Shown here in pieces: positions 1 through 11,710 of a stretch of 64,000 nt of DNA (positions are counted from its first letter, which is position 1; each line of letters begins with the position of its first letter). The notes beneath the pieces were generated by a model. The model had not been told where the DNA came from, did not search any database, and saw nothing but the letters and a program-made list of their open reading frames with translations. This DNA comes from Ecdyonurus torrentis (taxonomy: Eukaryota; Arthropoda; Insecta; Ephemeroptera; Heptageniidae): assembly GCA_949318235.1 (NCBI GenBank), contig OX439132.1:14981550-15045549 (forward strand), given 5' to 3'. The translations under genes and the position numbers were made by a program.

Positions 1-270
1 TGTAATTATTTATTTGTTTAAGCAATCAATTGATGTCTCTCAGTCTATATAAATAATAGGATTTTGTAACAAAAAAAGAAGATACACTACTTGAAACACA
101 TACTAAGTTTAACACAGCTGTAACAAACTCACACGATATTTGTAAATGTCTCTACGAATTAAAGAATTATCTTAAATTCAATTTTCTACCCTAGTTAAAT
201 ACTAAAAATAAAACTACAATTTATAAAAAGCTACTACTTTATATAGTTAGCTAAAGTTAAAAATTTATAG

Positions 271-291
271 TTTTTTTTTTTTTTTTTTTTT
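271..291. repeat. Poly(T) tract, 21 bases
   Basis: Uninterrupted T run in AT-rich sequence. No retroposed body is visible on either side. Confidence 0.9.
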
Positions 292-767
292 GAAATTATA
301 TAAAAGTACGTGATGCATTTATTTTTGTTAATTTTTACTAATGTGTATTCTCCCCTTGTATAAAGTAATAAACATTACCAAGAAACATTTCTACATGTAA
401 TAAGAGTAAATTATTAAACAGCTTGTTTTAGAAAATAGGGATAAAGTCAAAATATGCGTGTCAGAATATTTTATATACAGTCTTACTAATTAAAAGCTCA
501 AGTAAAAATATTACAAGAAATTAGATATCTTTATTATATTTTGATATATAATTCTTTGGAAACAATAAATGAAATAAGTTATATATAAGAAAGAAAACAA
601 TGATAAAAACTTATAAAGAAAAATATATATATATATATCAAAATGAGGGAGAAAAAAAGATTACAAGAACTGATAGATAAAACAATTAATTTTCACCCTC
701 ACTTGCAACTGATCTGAGAAAATAACATATAAAAAAGTTGAAAGTTATATTGGCATGATAGTGAGAG

Positions 768-789
768 AAAAAAAAAAAAAAAAAAAAAA
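768..789. repeat. Poly(A) tract, 22 bases
   Basis: Uninterrupted A run immediately left of a higher-complexity island. Confidence 0.9.
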
Positions 790-794
790 GGAAA

Positions 795-1000
795 AGTGTG
801 TGTCAAAAACATTACGAACATTTCACGCCCTTTGGACAGATCCACTGTGAACCTGGACATGTGCTGTGTATGAGAAAGAAAGAATGGCTAGGGGGTGGGG
901 GTGGAGGGAACGGGGTGTCATTCTTTGACTGTGTCACACCCCTTCCTTTCACGTTATGTTACGTGTACTCAATCTCTATCTCTCTCTCTAGTACTCACGC
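795..1000. other. Higher-complexity island
   Basis: About 200 bp with clearly higher GC than its surroundings, including a G-rich run near 890-915 and a CT run at its right end. An 80-codon plus-strand frame crosses it but shows no recognisable domain. It could be regulatory or unique noncoding DNA. Confidence 0.4.
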
Positions 1001-1039
1001 TATATATATATATAGCTGTCATAAGTTTTATAACAAGTG

Positions 1040-1177
1040 AAATCAAAATGTAACTCATAGTGACTATACGGTGGCAATCACTTTTTATAACTTATATAAA
1101 CTTACGTGATTTTTTTTAAAGCCACTTTTCTTATATAAACTTATTGAATTTGAATATGTTATAAAAATTTATATATG

Positions 1178-1211
<34 letters not shown>

Positions 1212-2250
1212 TATTTCAGTATGGCTTATAAACGGATTTTTTTTTCTTCTGAATATAACGATAAAAGCATTATTTTTTTATGCTGCGCTGTATTATTGTA
1301 ATTTATGGATCATCAAATTTTAATTATAATTTTATATGCGAATATTATTATTTGCGGCACTCAAGTAGCGTTATTATGGCAGTAATATACGTTATAAACG
1401 TGATTTTATTTCTATACCAAAGAAAAAAGTTTCGTTTCTATTCTTGCTTCCCGTGGCAAAGGGTTGGAATTTCTTGCGTTCTTTAATTTCAACAGTTTGC
1501 CAATATATTTTTGTCACCTAAAAATAACACGTGCTACAAAAGCATTCCTGAATAAAGAATGTGTGAAAAAAAAAAAAAGTTTTAAATGTAAATAATTTTT
1601 GAGAGCCCCTGTAAAGTAGGCACATTTTGTGACATATATAACATGCAGGTTGCATAAGTAGCTAAAATTAAGGGGCTACAAAGTTTCACTTTCTCAACAC
1701 TAAAATAATAATTATTTTACTTTACATGTAATGAATGAATAAAATAAAATTTAGTAAATTTTTTATTAAACAATTTAAATTATCATGTGTAAATTATAAA
1801 TTGAATGTCAAAACTAATAAAACCAATTTTATTCAACATTTTGTTCCATGTCAAACTCTTTATTAAAATAGAAATTTAATTATATTATTTTATAAATAAT
1901 ACTAAAAATTGAAATATATATTTCTATACTTCAGTAGCTTTTATTTGAAAATTAAATAGAAAAAATTTGTTTTATTATTATATAACTTTATATGATTAGC
2001 TGAAATAAAGAAATAAGAAATTAATTCCAAATAGTACTTAAAGTATTTAAAACTGAATTCTATTTCACACTACTGTATTATTATTATTATAATATTATAT
2101 TGAAATATTAGAAAGTCAAGTCACGTAAATATAATGGAAATTAACAACAACAATAACGTATAGAAATGATTATTATTTGTGTATATGTGGGTGGAGTGTT
2201 TCGTGTTGGGCATTGTATGTAATTATGATTGTCATTTTCATGCAATCAGC
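1040..2250. other. AT-rich noncoding stretch
   Basis: Mostly unique AT-rich sequence with a T29 run. A 68-codon plus frame at 1280-1486 has no family resemblance and is treated as chance. Confidence 0.75.
1180..1208. repeat. Poly(T) tract, 29 bases
   Basis: Uninterrupted T run. Confidence 0.9.
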
Positions 2251-2256
2251 CACCCA

Positions 2257-2290
2257 TCTCTCTCTCTCTCTCTCAACACACACACACACA
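2257..2290. repeat. Compound (TC)n-(CA)n microsatellite
   Basis: TC repeats to 2274 followed directly by CA repeats to 2290. Confidence 0.9.
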
Positions 2291-2497
2291 TACTCTATAT
2301 ATTATACCTGATAATTATTTATATAATAATTAATATAATATTATAAAATAATGGGTAACATGCAAAGATATTGTAATACAATGAATATTATGCTAACTAT
2401 AAAGCATACATTGATCATTGTTTTGTATGCATGTCTGTGACATTACCTGGTCATTTACATGTGTACAGCCTAAAGGCAAAACACAACAACATACAGG

Positions 2498-2501
<4 letters not shown>

Positions 2502-2564
<63 letters not shown>

Positions 2565-2566
2565 TT
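2502..2566. repeat. (TC)n microsatellite
   Basis: About 26 clean units to 2554, then an interrupted tail with TTT. It accounts for a plus-strand poly-SL open frame. Confidence 0.95.
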
Positions 2567-2623
2567 ATACATAAACGTACGCATCGTTGATTTCAAATCA
2601 ATTCCCTCTGTAACGCATTGCTG

Positions 2624-2785
<162 letters not shown>

Positions 2786-2789
2786 AATT

Positions 2790-3330
2790 ATGTGTCTATT
2801 AATTTTATATCAATTATATAGACTTTCAAAATGTTTTATTAATAATATGTCTACATACGTATAAAATAAACATATCAGTTCTATTATATTGCTAATTTTA
2901 TTCTATTGATATATCCTTAGGGATTTGCAATACTGGCTATTTAACAAAATGTATACTTTTCATGAAGCTGTATTTCAACATGTTTTTTAAGCTCTAAAAG
3001 TATGGTAATCAAAATATATTTTGAAAGAGTTTTTTTTTTTTTTTTTTTTTAATTACTTTGTAATTCTGAAGTTTCAAATTTTTTTGAAACAAAGTCTGTA
3101 GTAAATTTTTTACAATATTAACTTTTAATAAAATATATGATTAAATTTTACAATTTTAAAATATTTTTATTATATTTACATTAAACTTTACTTTTCTATT
3201 TTAGAACTACATTAAACAAACTGTATGATTTTTTTTTTATTTATAAGCACGTATATTAAGTTCCTATACATATTCACGTATGTGTGTATTTTAGAAAATA
3301 CCATAGTACAGTACATAAGACTAAAGCATA
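2790..3330. other. AT-rich noncoding stretch
   Basis: Unique AT-rich sequence with a T21 run at 3030-3050. Nothing else stands out. Confidence 0.75.
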
Positions 3331-3600
3331 ACCGCTTAATTAACCAGGCTCACTTTGTGTTCATTAGCAAAGAACGCGTTTATTCTCATTAGTTTAGAGG
3401 TAACGTAGTTTTGTGTTGCTGACCCCTAAACCGCGACAACCATGTTGAAGGCTGTATCCCAGAGTATGTTCCCTCTGGATCTCTCTCACTCTCTCTCTCT
3501 CTCTGCTCTCGGTCGGCCAACACATTACACGCTCCCCTTGTTTTCATCCCTTGTGAGCTCCACCCGCACCATCCTTCTTGATGGACACAACAAAGTAAAT
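3330..3600. other. Higher-complexity island with CT run
   Basis: GC-richer island containing an interrupted CT run (3479-3504). An ATG in good context (ACCATG at 3440-3445) opens a frame across the CT run, and the non-repetitive part ends just before a GTAAAT. This could mimic a first exon, but the protein has no recognisable feature and half of it is CT-encoded. Regulatory or unique noncoding DNA is more likely. Confidence 0.35.
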
Positions 3601-4369
3601 ATTACAAAAATACTTTCAACATTTAGCTTATTTCTTATTATACTAACATTATATAAAGTAAAAAAAAAGAGAGAAAGAGAACTTTATTTGTACTTCCTTT
3701 AACACAAATTGATTCAAACCGAAGTTATTAAAAGAGATTGTGAATAATATACTATTTATGCATTGAGATATATTTCTAAATTTTTTGCAGGAAATGTGTT
3801 TATTATTCTGCTAAAAAAAATCAATATTTATCATAATATGATGTATGACAAATTTGAGTTCAAAAAACTTTTTCAATGTTACATTTTATATTTTTCACAG
3901 TGTATTTTTCTTCCAACTTCTTTTTTCTTTCATTTTAGACATTTCTGTTGCAAATAATATTTGTGTTATACAAAAGTAACATTTTTTAAAATTACTTTTC
4001 TGTTTACAATCTGGGACCACAATAATAAATTATGTCGTAACAGTAAAAAGCAAACAAGAAATAATAAATGCGTTTATTCAAATCCACCCCTTTTTTAAGA
4101 AGAAAAAGAAAACAGTTTTTTTTTCTTTAAGAAATAAATATTCTATATTTTTCGGAAATATTTAAAAAAAAATTATTAATATAAAAAAGGCTCTTTTGAT
4201 TATATGAATATTTACAACGTGATTTTTTTTTAAATATATTATTTCTTTGATGGTAGGCGAAAGAAAAGTTATGATTTAGTAATCAAATTTAGTTAAAGTA
4301 ATAAATTTTATTTTTATCATTTTAATGATTTTAAGAAATATGGTATTTTAATTTTACTTGACTTGACTT
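3600..4369. other. AT-rich noncoding stretch
   Basis: AT-rich unique sequence with short A and T runs. A 64-codon plus frame (3763-3957) is a chance AT-rich frame. Confidence 0.75.
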
Positions 4370-4455
4370 TTCTAGGTTATAATCTGGTTCTTTTTAAAAT
4401 ACAGCAAGAAAATTCTAGGTTATAATCTGGTTCTTTTTAAAATACAGCAAGAAAA
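4370..4455. repeat. Perfect 43-bp tandem duplication
   Basis: The unit starting TTCTAGGTTATAATC occurs twice head to tail (4370-4412 and 4413-4455) with no mismatch. This implies a recent duplication or array contraction. Confidence 0.95.
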
Positions 4456-4887
4456 TAAAGAGGAAGTGATGAAATAATGTCACCCATTTGCAATATTAAA
4501 CTTACAGCTCAAAACTTTCAACGTATACGAGAATGTTGTTTCTTTGAATTATGATTACATTTTTAATAATGCACTCACTCTTTGTAGTATTTTTTTTACC
4601 TGTAGTGTATAATATATTTTCCTTAACTAAAAGTGTTGCAAAATCTACGTTAGTAATCACGCTCTTTTTTCTACCATAAACAAGAGTGCACTTTAAAATA
4701 TGCTCATTCTAAGATTCTTTTCAAAATATATTTATTTACATCTCAGACTATATGCACGTAATATACATAAAAATGCACATTGTTAAGATTTCACAGTTGC
4801 ATAACTGACAAGAAAGTAGTGGTTTTTGTATATTTTAACATCGAAGTACAATTATAAAAGTTTTTTTTCTTTTCTTTTCTTTTCTTT
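4456..4887. other. AT-rich noncoding stretch
   Basis: Unique AT-rich sequence leading into a T/CTTTT-rich flank (4861-4887) of the tetranucleotide array. Confidence 0.7.
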
Positions 4888-5268
4888 TTCATTCATTCAT
4901 TCATTCATTCATTCATTCATTCATTCATTCATTCATTCATTCATTCATTCATTCATTCATTCATTCATTCATTCATTCATTCATTCATTCATTCATTCAT
5001 TCATTCATTCATTCATTCATTCATTCATTCATTCATTCATTCATTCATTCATTCATTCATTCATTCATTCATTCATTCATTCATTCATTCATTCATTCAT
5101 TCATTCATTCATTCATTCATTCATTCATTCATTCATTCATTCATTCATTCATTCATTCATTCATTCATTCATTCATTCATTCATTCATTCATTCATTCAT
5201 TCATTCATTCATTCATTCATTCATTCATTCATTCATTCATTCATTCATTCATTCATTCATTCATTCAT
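4888..5268. repeat. (TTCA)n tetranucleotide array, about 95 units
   Basis: A 381-bp array of TTCA with no interruption that I can see. It encodes a poly-HSFI frame on the plus strand, which is not a gene. The left flank is CTTTT-rich, the right flank T-rich. Confidence 0.98.
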
Positions 5269-5289
5269 TTGTTTTTTCTTTTTCTTTTT

Positions 5290-5338
5290 TTTTGTCCTTT
5301 GTCCTTTGTCCGTTTTTTTTTTTTTTTTTTTTTTTTTT
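5290..5338. repeat. TTTGTCC triplet and poly(T) tract
   Basis: A 7-bp motif (TTTGTCC) repeated three times to 5311, then a T26 run at 5313-5338. Confidence 0.85.
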
Positions 5339-5689
5339 CCACGTATTTGCAGCTAAATGTTTATAATTGTATTCTCCAGAAAACCTTACATCAACGCAAA
5401 CTGCATTTAAACAAAAGAATGTTGAAAACTATGTACTCATTAATTGTGCATACATTTTATTATTGTCATATTTTTATGTTCAACCGACATGACAAAATTT
5501 ACAAATTGCAACGCCACGTCATTGAAATCTAGTTCATTTTTTTTCTACTTACATAAGTTTTATATAATATATTTTGAAGATTTAAAAACTTATAAATTTT
5601 ATTTCCTATTAAATTTTGATAAATAATATTATTAAATTTAAAGATTTAAAATAATTAAAATTCACATGAAAATATTCAAACTTGAAATA

Positions 5690-6000
5690 TATTATCGTAA
5701 TTTGTAATGACAGGTTGATTCATATTACAAACTTTGATGATGTACTTCAATTTGTATCAATTTGACACTTAAGGCTTATATATATTCACTATACAATTAC
5801 TGTATACATGCGTGGACAAAGCAGGTATAGTGGCTTGATATGTCACTTATATAATGTTTGGCAGTTCCACTTACATACTCGTAAGCTCGATGTTACACTG
5901 GCCTATCTCACCTCCCTCATACCCTTCTCTCAAACATATAGGAAGAAACTTAGCCTACCGCACTGCGGGACTTTAAATCAAATGGACTCAATGTAGGAAC
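5690..6000. other. Higher-complexity island
   Basis: About 300 bp, GC-richer toward the right, without simple repeats. A 62-codon plus frame at 5808-5996 has no recognisable domain. The texture fits an old dispersed-repeat fragment or a conserved noncoding element, and I cannot tell which. Confidence 0.35.
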
Positions 6001-6004
6001 CACT

Positions 6005-6654
6005 TACAAAACAAATTTTTCTAAATGACTATTTGAAAAAAAAAATTCAAGAGAGTAGTTTTGAAAATATGTCATTATTTAAAGTGTTAAATTAAATATT
6101 GTGAAATAATATTTAAATTTAAAAAATTTCTATGTATATAATATATATATATATAGAACAGTTTGAATATTTATTTTCAATTATTTAATCAAAGCATAGT
6201 CATTCATACATAAAAACCATATAATTTATTTTACCATGGAATTACATGTTGTTGTTTTTTATACTGTACATCAGTAATAAAAATAAAAAGAATAATTATT
6301 TTTGTAAACAAGTAATTTAATTATTTAAAAGACTATTATTTTTTCAATTCGTGTACTGACATTTTAAAGTAATTAATTTAAATTGTATTTAAACTGTACT
6401 GTAATTAAATTACATTATATTTCATAGCTTAAATATTTACAAAAAAAAAATTTAAATTTGTTTATTTTTATTTTTCATTTACATTTTTTTCCCCATAAAA
6501 AAAAATATTAGAAAAAGAATAAGGCTTATGGTAAAAATGATGATATCAAATAAGTTAAGTTTTTTTAATCAAAACGGATTTTCCCTCTTTTATTTCAACA
6601 TAAATATAATAATAAATCTAACAAAACCAAAAAAAAACAGAGGGAGAGATTAGA

Positions 6655-6655
<1 letters not shown>
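6005..6655. other. AT-rich noncoding stretch
   Basis: Unique AT-rich sequence with short A runs and a TATATA run at 6140-6154. It contains one copy of the 11-mer TATACTGTACA (6260-6270). Confidence 0.7.

Positions 6656-6658
<3 letters not shown>

Positions 6659-6695
<37 letters not shown>
6659..6695. repeat. (GA)n microsatellite
   Basis: About 18 clean GA units. Confidence 0.95.
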
Positions 6696-6699
<4 letters not shown>

Positions 6700-7500
6700 A
6701 TAGAAAACAAAGAAATTATTACGAAAAGTAGAAATCAATGAAATATACTAAATCAACGATATATAATTTTTAGCTGTCATCAAAAAGTCAGAGCGAGCAA
6801 TGTTTTATTATTATTATTATTAAATTGAAAAGTTATAAAAAAAATAAGTGTGAAAATTATTGATAATTTTGTTAAAATCAAAATCAAGACAGCCACGTGT
6901 CTTTTGTCATCGAAGTGGTCCCATGTGTAAAAATGGACAATAATCGTAGGCAATCTGAACGTGTCATACCACGGCAGCCCTCTCTGTATGTATAATATAC
7001 ATTTTTCAATTACTGGTAGATGTAGGAGCAGATTGGGAGCTTTATATAAAGATATGTACAGACTGAGCAATAATACTTTTTTTGGTTAGAGAAGGGTGTA
7101 CAAGAGAGGGAGGAAATGAGGGTGGTTTTGTGTCGTTATTACATACACAACTGATATGAAAATAAATCTTATAGAAATAGGAAATCAGAGGGGAATATAT
7201 ATATATATATACATATTACAATAAGAATAAGTATAATAATAAAAATATACATTATACACAATGTAGTTTTGATTAATAAAGAATTATACTATACACTCCA
7301 TGTCTTTTTAAATTTATAAATCATAATACATATCTTATTTGACTAAATAAAAAAGAAATCATTATTATAAATGTATTGTATGATTCATAAAGTAGTTTAC
7401 AATTTATTTGTTCTTTTACTTCACTAAATATTTCAAAGAAATTATATTTTAAATTTCTTCTATTTTTTTGATATAATATAAAAAAATGAGGGTGTATTAA
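6700..7500. other. AT-rich noncoding stretch
   Basis: A 96-codon minus frame (6780-7070) partly overlaps a slightly more complex patch (6890-7060) but shows no recognisable domain. A short TA run lies at 7195-7212. Confidence 0.6.
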
Positions 7501-7504
7501 GGTA

Positions 7505-7700
7505 TACTATGAAGAGAAGGGGAAGTTATCTCACAGTCTGCATGCGCAAGTGCATGCGCAAGTTACAAACTCCGACTTTGAGTTATGTATGTAAATTAAT
7601 TCTAAGCTACAACAGTAATCATATTGTGCATTGTACATCTGCACTACTGCATTATGCATCTCTATAACTGCAATTGTATGATTATTCTAAATGATGTTAT
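7505..7700. promoter_or_regulatory. Island with tandem GCATGCGCA motifs
   Basis: The 12-mer TGCATGCGCAAG occurs twice in tandem (7539-7550, 7551-7562). Its core differs by one base from the palindromic NRF1-family site GCGCATGCGC. The rest is rich in GCATTATGCAT-like and TGCAC elements. Regulatory function is inference. Confidence 0.3.
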
Positions 7701-7904
7701 TATCACGTATATTTCTATCCATCCATCTATATTTTTTTTTGTATTTAAATTGAAGTATATTTTATGTTACGTAATATAGTATTACGTAATTTTCTCTATA
7801 AGGCTGGTACTTTATGATAAGTATTTGATAATTGAAATTCAAACTATTATAAAATGTAAGGCTAGTTTTTTAATACACACTGTAATCATCTTACTAACAT
7901 CATC

Positions 7905-8017
<113 letters not shown>

Positions 8018-8279
8018 GCTCAAAAAAAAAATTAAATTTGAGCTATTCTTTCTATGTAGATTTTGACTTTACTTTTATATAGAATTCTTATACTATAGTT
8101 TTGAAATAAAAATGAGATATAAATGGATATCAATGTAATTTTTAATTTAACAAATTTAACACATTAATGTTTAAAATGACTAATTACGTGGTTTTTGAGT
8201 AGACTATATACTATAGATACCATCAGTACAAAATCGTTATAAAATTTAAACTATAAAGAGGTTGAAATCACATTTTGAT

Positions 8280-8480
8280 CTTAGCAATGCAATATGTTAC
8301 ATCGTTGTTAATCCCTTAAAGAAAGTTCAAAAAGCCACACCACAAGTAAAAGTACCTTAAAGATTTGATGGTAATGTCCATTCTACCCTATTCTGACATA
8401 ATGTAGAGCTCTTTATGGAGCCATAACATCATAGTCCCCTCTGGTTACGCCCCTCTTGGTAATACTTATCCATAAAACCA
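8280..8480. other. Higher-complexity island
   Basis: About 200 bp with higher GC, no simple repeats and no open frame. It contains CATTCTACCC and a TTACGCCCCTC stretch. It may be a decayed dispersed repeat or a regulatory element. Confidence 0.35.
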
Positions 8481-8782
8481 ACTGACTTTTTTTTTTCTTC
8501 TTCTTCTTTTCTATATGGCATGTGGCTCGTAATCGATTGATCAGTTCAACCAATATAATACGTATTGCAGATTTCATTTTACTTTATAGATCATAGCTTT
8601 TATAATAATAATTTTTTTGCATCTCAGTATATCAAATATTGCATTCAGTTATATTCTCTTTAGTTCATCTCTTTCCATTTTAGATAGTAAATTTATATGA
8701 ATATTTTTTAATGTCATTTTATAATAAATTTTACCACAAAACCTTTTCCATTATATTATATAGAGAGTATTTTAAAGCAAGC

Positions 8783-8805
8783 GAGAGAGAGAGAGAGAGA
8801 GAGAG
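8783..8805. repeat. (GA)n microsatellite
   Basis: About 11 GA units. Confidence 0.9.
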
Positions 8806-8829
8806 TGAAAAAGAAAGAGATTAAAATTT

Positions 8830-9430
8830 TAATGACATTTAATACAAAATGCCATAAAAAATATATTATTACCATTTCTGTTATGTACATCTATAATACC
8901 TTTATATGTGTAATTTTATAAATCTATCTACCTTTAAAAGCTATAAATTATTTACAATACCCTCGAGGTTTTTATATTATACATTAAAAAATTATTTTTT
9001 AGTATATCATTATCTTTTGGTATCTAAAATAATAATAATGAAAAATTAGTTAGAAAATATCTCGATATACATGAATAATTTGTTAATTAGAAATTATTAG
9101 AAATTAATACTGTATTACATATTGATAATTGCAATGTAAAGAATAGTGTTAAAAATTTAATGAATCAATACTAATTATTACAAAATTTAAAAAATATTTT
9201 GGCTTACAATTTTTTTTTTTAGCGTTAAAAATCTAAAAAAAAAAAAAAAAAAATGTTACAGTAATAATTTTAATAATTAAAAACTTTAATACTTTCATCT
9301 GTTCTTTCGGTGCGTAGAAAATGGTCTGGTAATGTTTTAAATCACCATGATTTCCTACATGAAGGGAGAACGTTGATGATAATAATAATAATAATACATT
9401 GTAAAAATATCATAATATAAAAAAAATAAG
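8830..9430. other. AT-rich noncoding stretch
   Basis: AT-rich sequence with an A19 run (9235-9253) and a short AAT run (9378-9395). Confidence 0.75.
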
Positions 9431-9620
9431 AGAGTGAGAGAGAAAACGCTTGATGAGTGCGGGTGGGTGGTACAGGGGGAGAGAAGGGGGTTACAATACG
9501 CGTGTTACGTACATATCTACGTGAGGCAAAAGAAGAAAGAAGGGTCGTTTTCAATGCCACTAATGGCATTGGAACACGAAGGAAGTGATGATGAATTGAT
9601 GATGACAGAAAGAGAAAATG
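9430..9620. other. Higher-complexity island with small hairpin
   Basis: GC-richer patch with ACGCGTG and CTACGTGAG elements. CAATGCC and GGCATTG form a 7-bp inverted repeat around ACTAAT at about 9553-9572. Plus and minus frames of 75-81 codons overlap it. The plus frame's middle part is non-repetitive but matches no family I know. Confidence 0.35.
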
Positions 9621-9624
9621 GAAT

Positions 9625-10108
9625 CCAATGCACTCAGAAAAAAAAAATACTTTTTTTTACACACATTTTACTTCAATGATCAAAATTTAAAAAATATTTT
9701 AAGTAAAAAAAAAAAATATATATCAAAATCATCCCCCCTCTGCTTATATGTATGTAAAATGTAACATCAGAACTTTTTATATTACAGTATATATATTTTT
9801 TTAAATATGTCAAATCTTGAATACAATTAAAGATGGCAACATATTTTTTAAGATGCTTTTTTAAATATCATATTTTATAAATATGGAGGTTTTTAGTGTA
9901 TAAAAAAATTATTATGACTCACTTTAGCTTTTATAAGGAGAACGAAAAAAATACTTTCGTTTTTAAGTAAAGGTAAAATTAACAACGTGCTTTATAAAAA
10001 CCCGTTTTTCTTTTTTTTATATACTTTTTTTTTTCTTTCTGAAGTTTAAATTTGTCTTAAAAGCTTAGTCGTAAAAATTACACCAGTATATTTACATTCC
10101 TTTTTATC

Positions 10109-10110
<2 letters not shown>
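9625..10110. other. AT-rich noncoding stretch
   Basis: AT-rich sequence with A and T runs of about 7-12 bases. Confidence 0.75.
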
Positions 10111-10111
<1 letters not shown>

Positions 10112-10171
<60 letters not shown>

Positions 10172-10180
10172 GAGAGAGAG
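10112..10180. repeat. (GA)n microsatellite, 69 bp
   Basis: GA array with a single GG interruption near 10161. Confidence 0.95.
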
Positions 10181-10628
10181 CAAAGAAATTTTTCTTCAAA
10201 TATAGCTACTCATTATTACTTCTTCTTTTTTTTTTTCTTTCAAAGTTAATGTCACAAAATTGTAATAATAATAATGTAAAAGAATAATTATTATACTCAC
10301 ACAAAAATATACTTAAAAAAAATTTAATTAGCAATTAGCTTAGAATTAGTTTTCATAATAATTATAATATAATACTGTATAAATATGAACCACACCCTAT
10401 AGCAAAACGGTTATAATTCAAAACAACTTTTGAATGAAACACATTAATACCAATTATATAATTGATGATATCGAAGCATTATATTAATCAAGTAAAAATA
10501 TATATAGGACTGTCATTTAGAGAGGAGGTAGAACATCATGTTGTGATAATTAACAAATTTAAACACATGTGAGTTGATAATGAACATAACGGAAATAATG
10601 TATAATTTATTTCATTTGATCACAATAC

Positions 10629-10718
10629 CTTTCTCGTTTAATTTCAAACATAAAGAACCTCGAGCAATCAACTCCAATAATTACCTGAAACAAAAACACA
10701 GGAAAAAAATCATTAGTG
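10629..10718 (-). other. Candidate recursive splice site with possible 56-nt RS-exon (proximal)
   Basis: On the minus strand a CTAAT branch-like motif (adenine at 10713) precedes a long T-rich tract and TTTCAG ending at 10685, with GTAATT following immediately at 10684. The branch-to-AG distance is 28 nt. A possible second donor, AAAG|GTATTG, follows after 56 nt (junction 10629/10628). Frame 1 of the 56 nt is open for 18 codons (starts VIIGVDC), so an ordinary small exon is an alternative. It lies 27.2 kb downstream of the middle site. Confidence 0.5.
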
Positions 10719-10719
10719 T

Positions 10720-11249
10720 TTGATTGATATTATACACATGAATATTATGTAATTTTGTTAACATGTTTTCAGTGAGAAATGTATTGAAATTTCACAACTT
10801 TTTTTCCCCCTCACTGAATTATAAAATATGCATAAATGCAATATATTAAAGTACTAATGTTAATTATATAGGCGATGTCAATCTTAACGTTTTGATGAAC
10901 AAATCTTAGTTTGAAAAAAAAAGGCCTTTAACATGAAAATTATCCTAAATTTTTTAAATGATTTCTTGGAGTGGACAAAAAATCATACTTGCCAAAGAGA
11001 AAAAGAAAATCGGAAAACCATAAAATTAGTTACATAATAAACCAACTATTTTCCAACAAACATAAAACATATTTTTACACATTTCCCCACATACTTTTAA
11101 AAATAAAATATGCTATAGATATTTATGTAGTTTTTAAAAATAGCAACTGACAATGAGTCTATGTAAAATAAAAATATGAAACTAAATATAAATATTAAAT
11201 TGTCATGTATAGAATGTGACACAATGTAACATTTTAATATTCCTGTATG

Positions 11250-11250
<1 letters not shown>
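10720..11250. other. AT-rich noncoding stretch
   Basis: Unique AT-rich sequence just upstream, in minus-strand terms, of the proximal recursive-splice candidate. No other splice-like pair is convincing here. Confidence 0.7.

Positions 11251-11253
<3 letters not shown>

Positions 11254-11302
<49 letters not shown>
11254..11302. repeat. (AT)n microsatellite
   Basis: About 24 AT units preceded by a short TATG run. Explains two minus poly-YI frames. Confidence 0.95.
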
Positions 11303-11303
<1 letters not shown>

Positions 11304-11640
11304 GTTTGTAGTATAACATACATACATATATCATATTATATAGATGTAAATTAAATATTGAAAATGTCAGTATAAATATATAAAATAGGTTGATTTGACA
11401 CTTGGGACAAAGATGAGAGCACAGGTGCAATAAATTTTACTATCATAACTTATATTTTCTCATCATGATAGTCAAGTGCCCTTTTAAATATAATATATAC
11501 GAGTGAGCATTGACGAATGTCAAAATAAAAGCATTGAAGGGAAAAACTCTTTGTAACAGTCAATGTAAAGCTATATAGTAAAGAGGAGTATGAAAAAGTG
11601 GATTTTAGTTCGTTTATTTTTACTACTTTTTAATAGTGAG

Positions 11641-11641
<1 letters not shown>

Positions 11642-11707
<66 letters not shown>
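11642..11707. repeat. (GA)n microsatellite, 66 bp
   Basis: GA array with one AAA interruption near 11661. Confidence 0.95.

Positions 11708-11709
<2 letters not shown>

Positions 11710-11710
<1 letters not shown>

Larger units (their letters stand above)
1..794. other. AT-rich noncoding stretch
   Basis: Plain AT-rich sequence containing a T21 run (271-291), a short AT array near 625-638 and an A22 run (768-789). No open frame, splice pair or motif cluster stands out. Confidence 0.8.

Noticed and set aside
3442..3702. Possible first exon with a good ATG context before a GTAAAT
   Set aside because: The frame runs through a CT repeat and the donor is weak; there is no family signal and the strand opposes the inferred intron.
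4826..5356. A 176-codon plus frame, the longest in the window
   Set aside because: About 125 codons are the HSFI translation of the (TTCA)n array, and the flanks are T-run encoded F and S.
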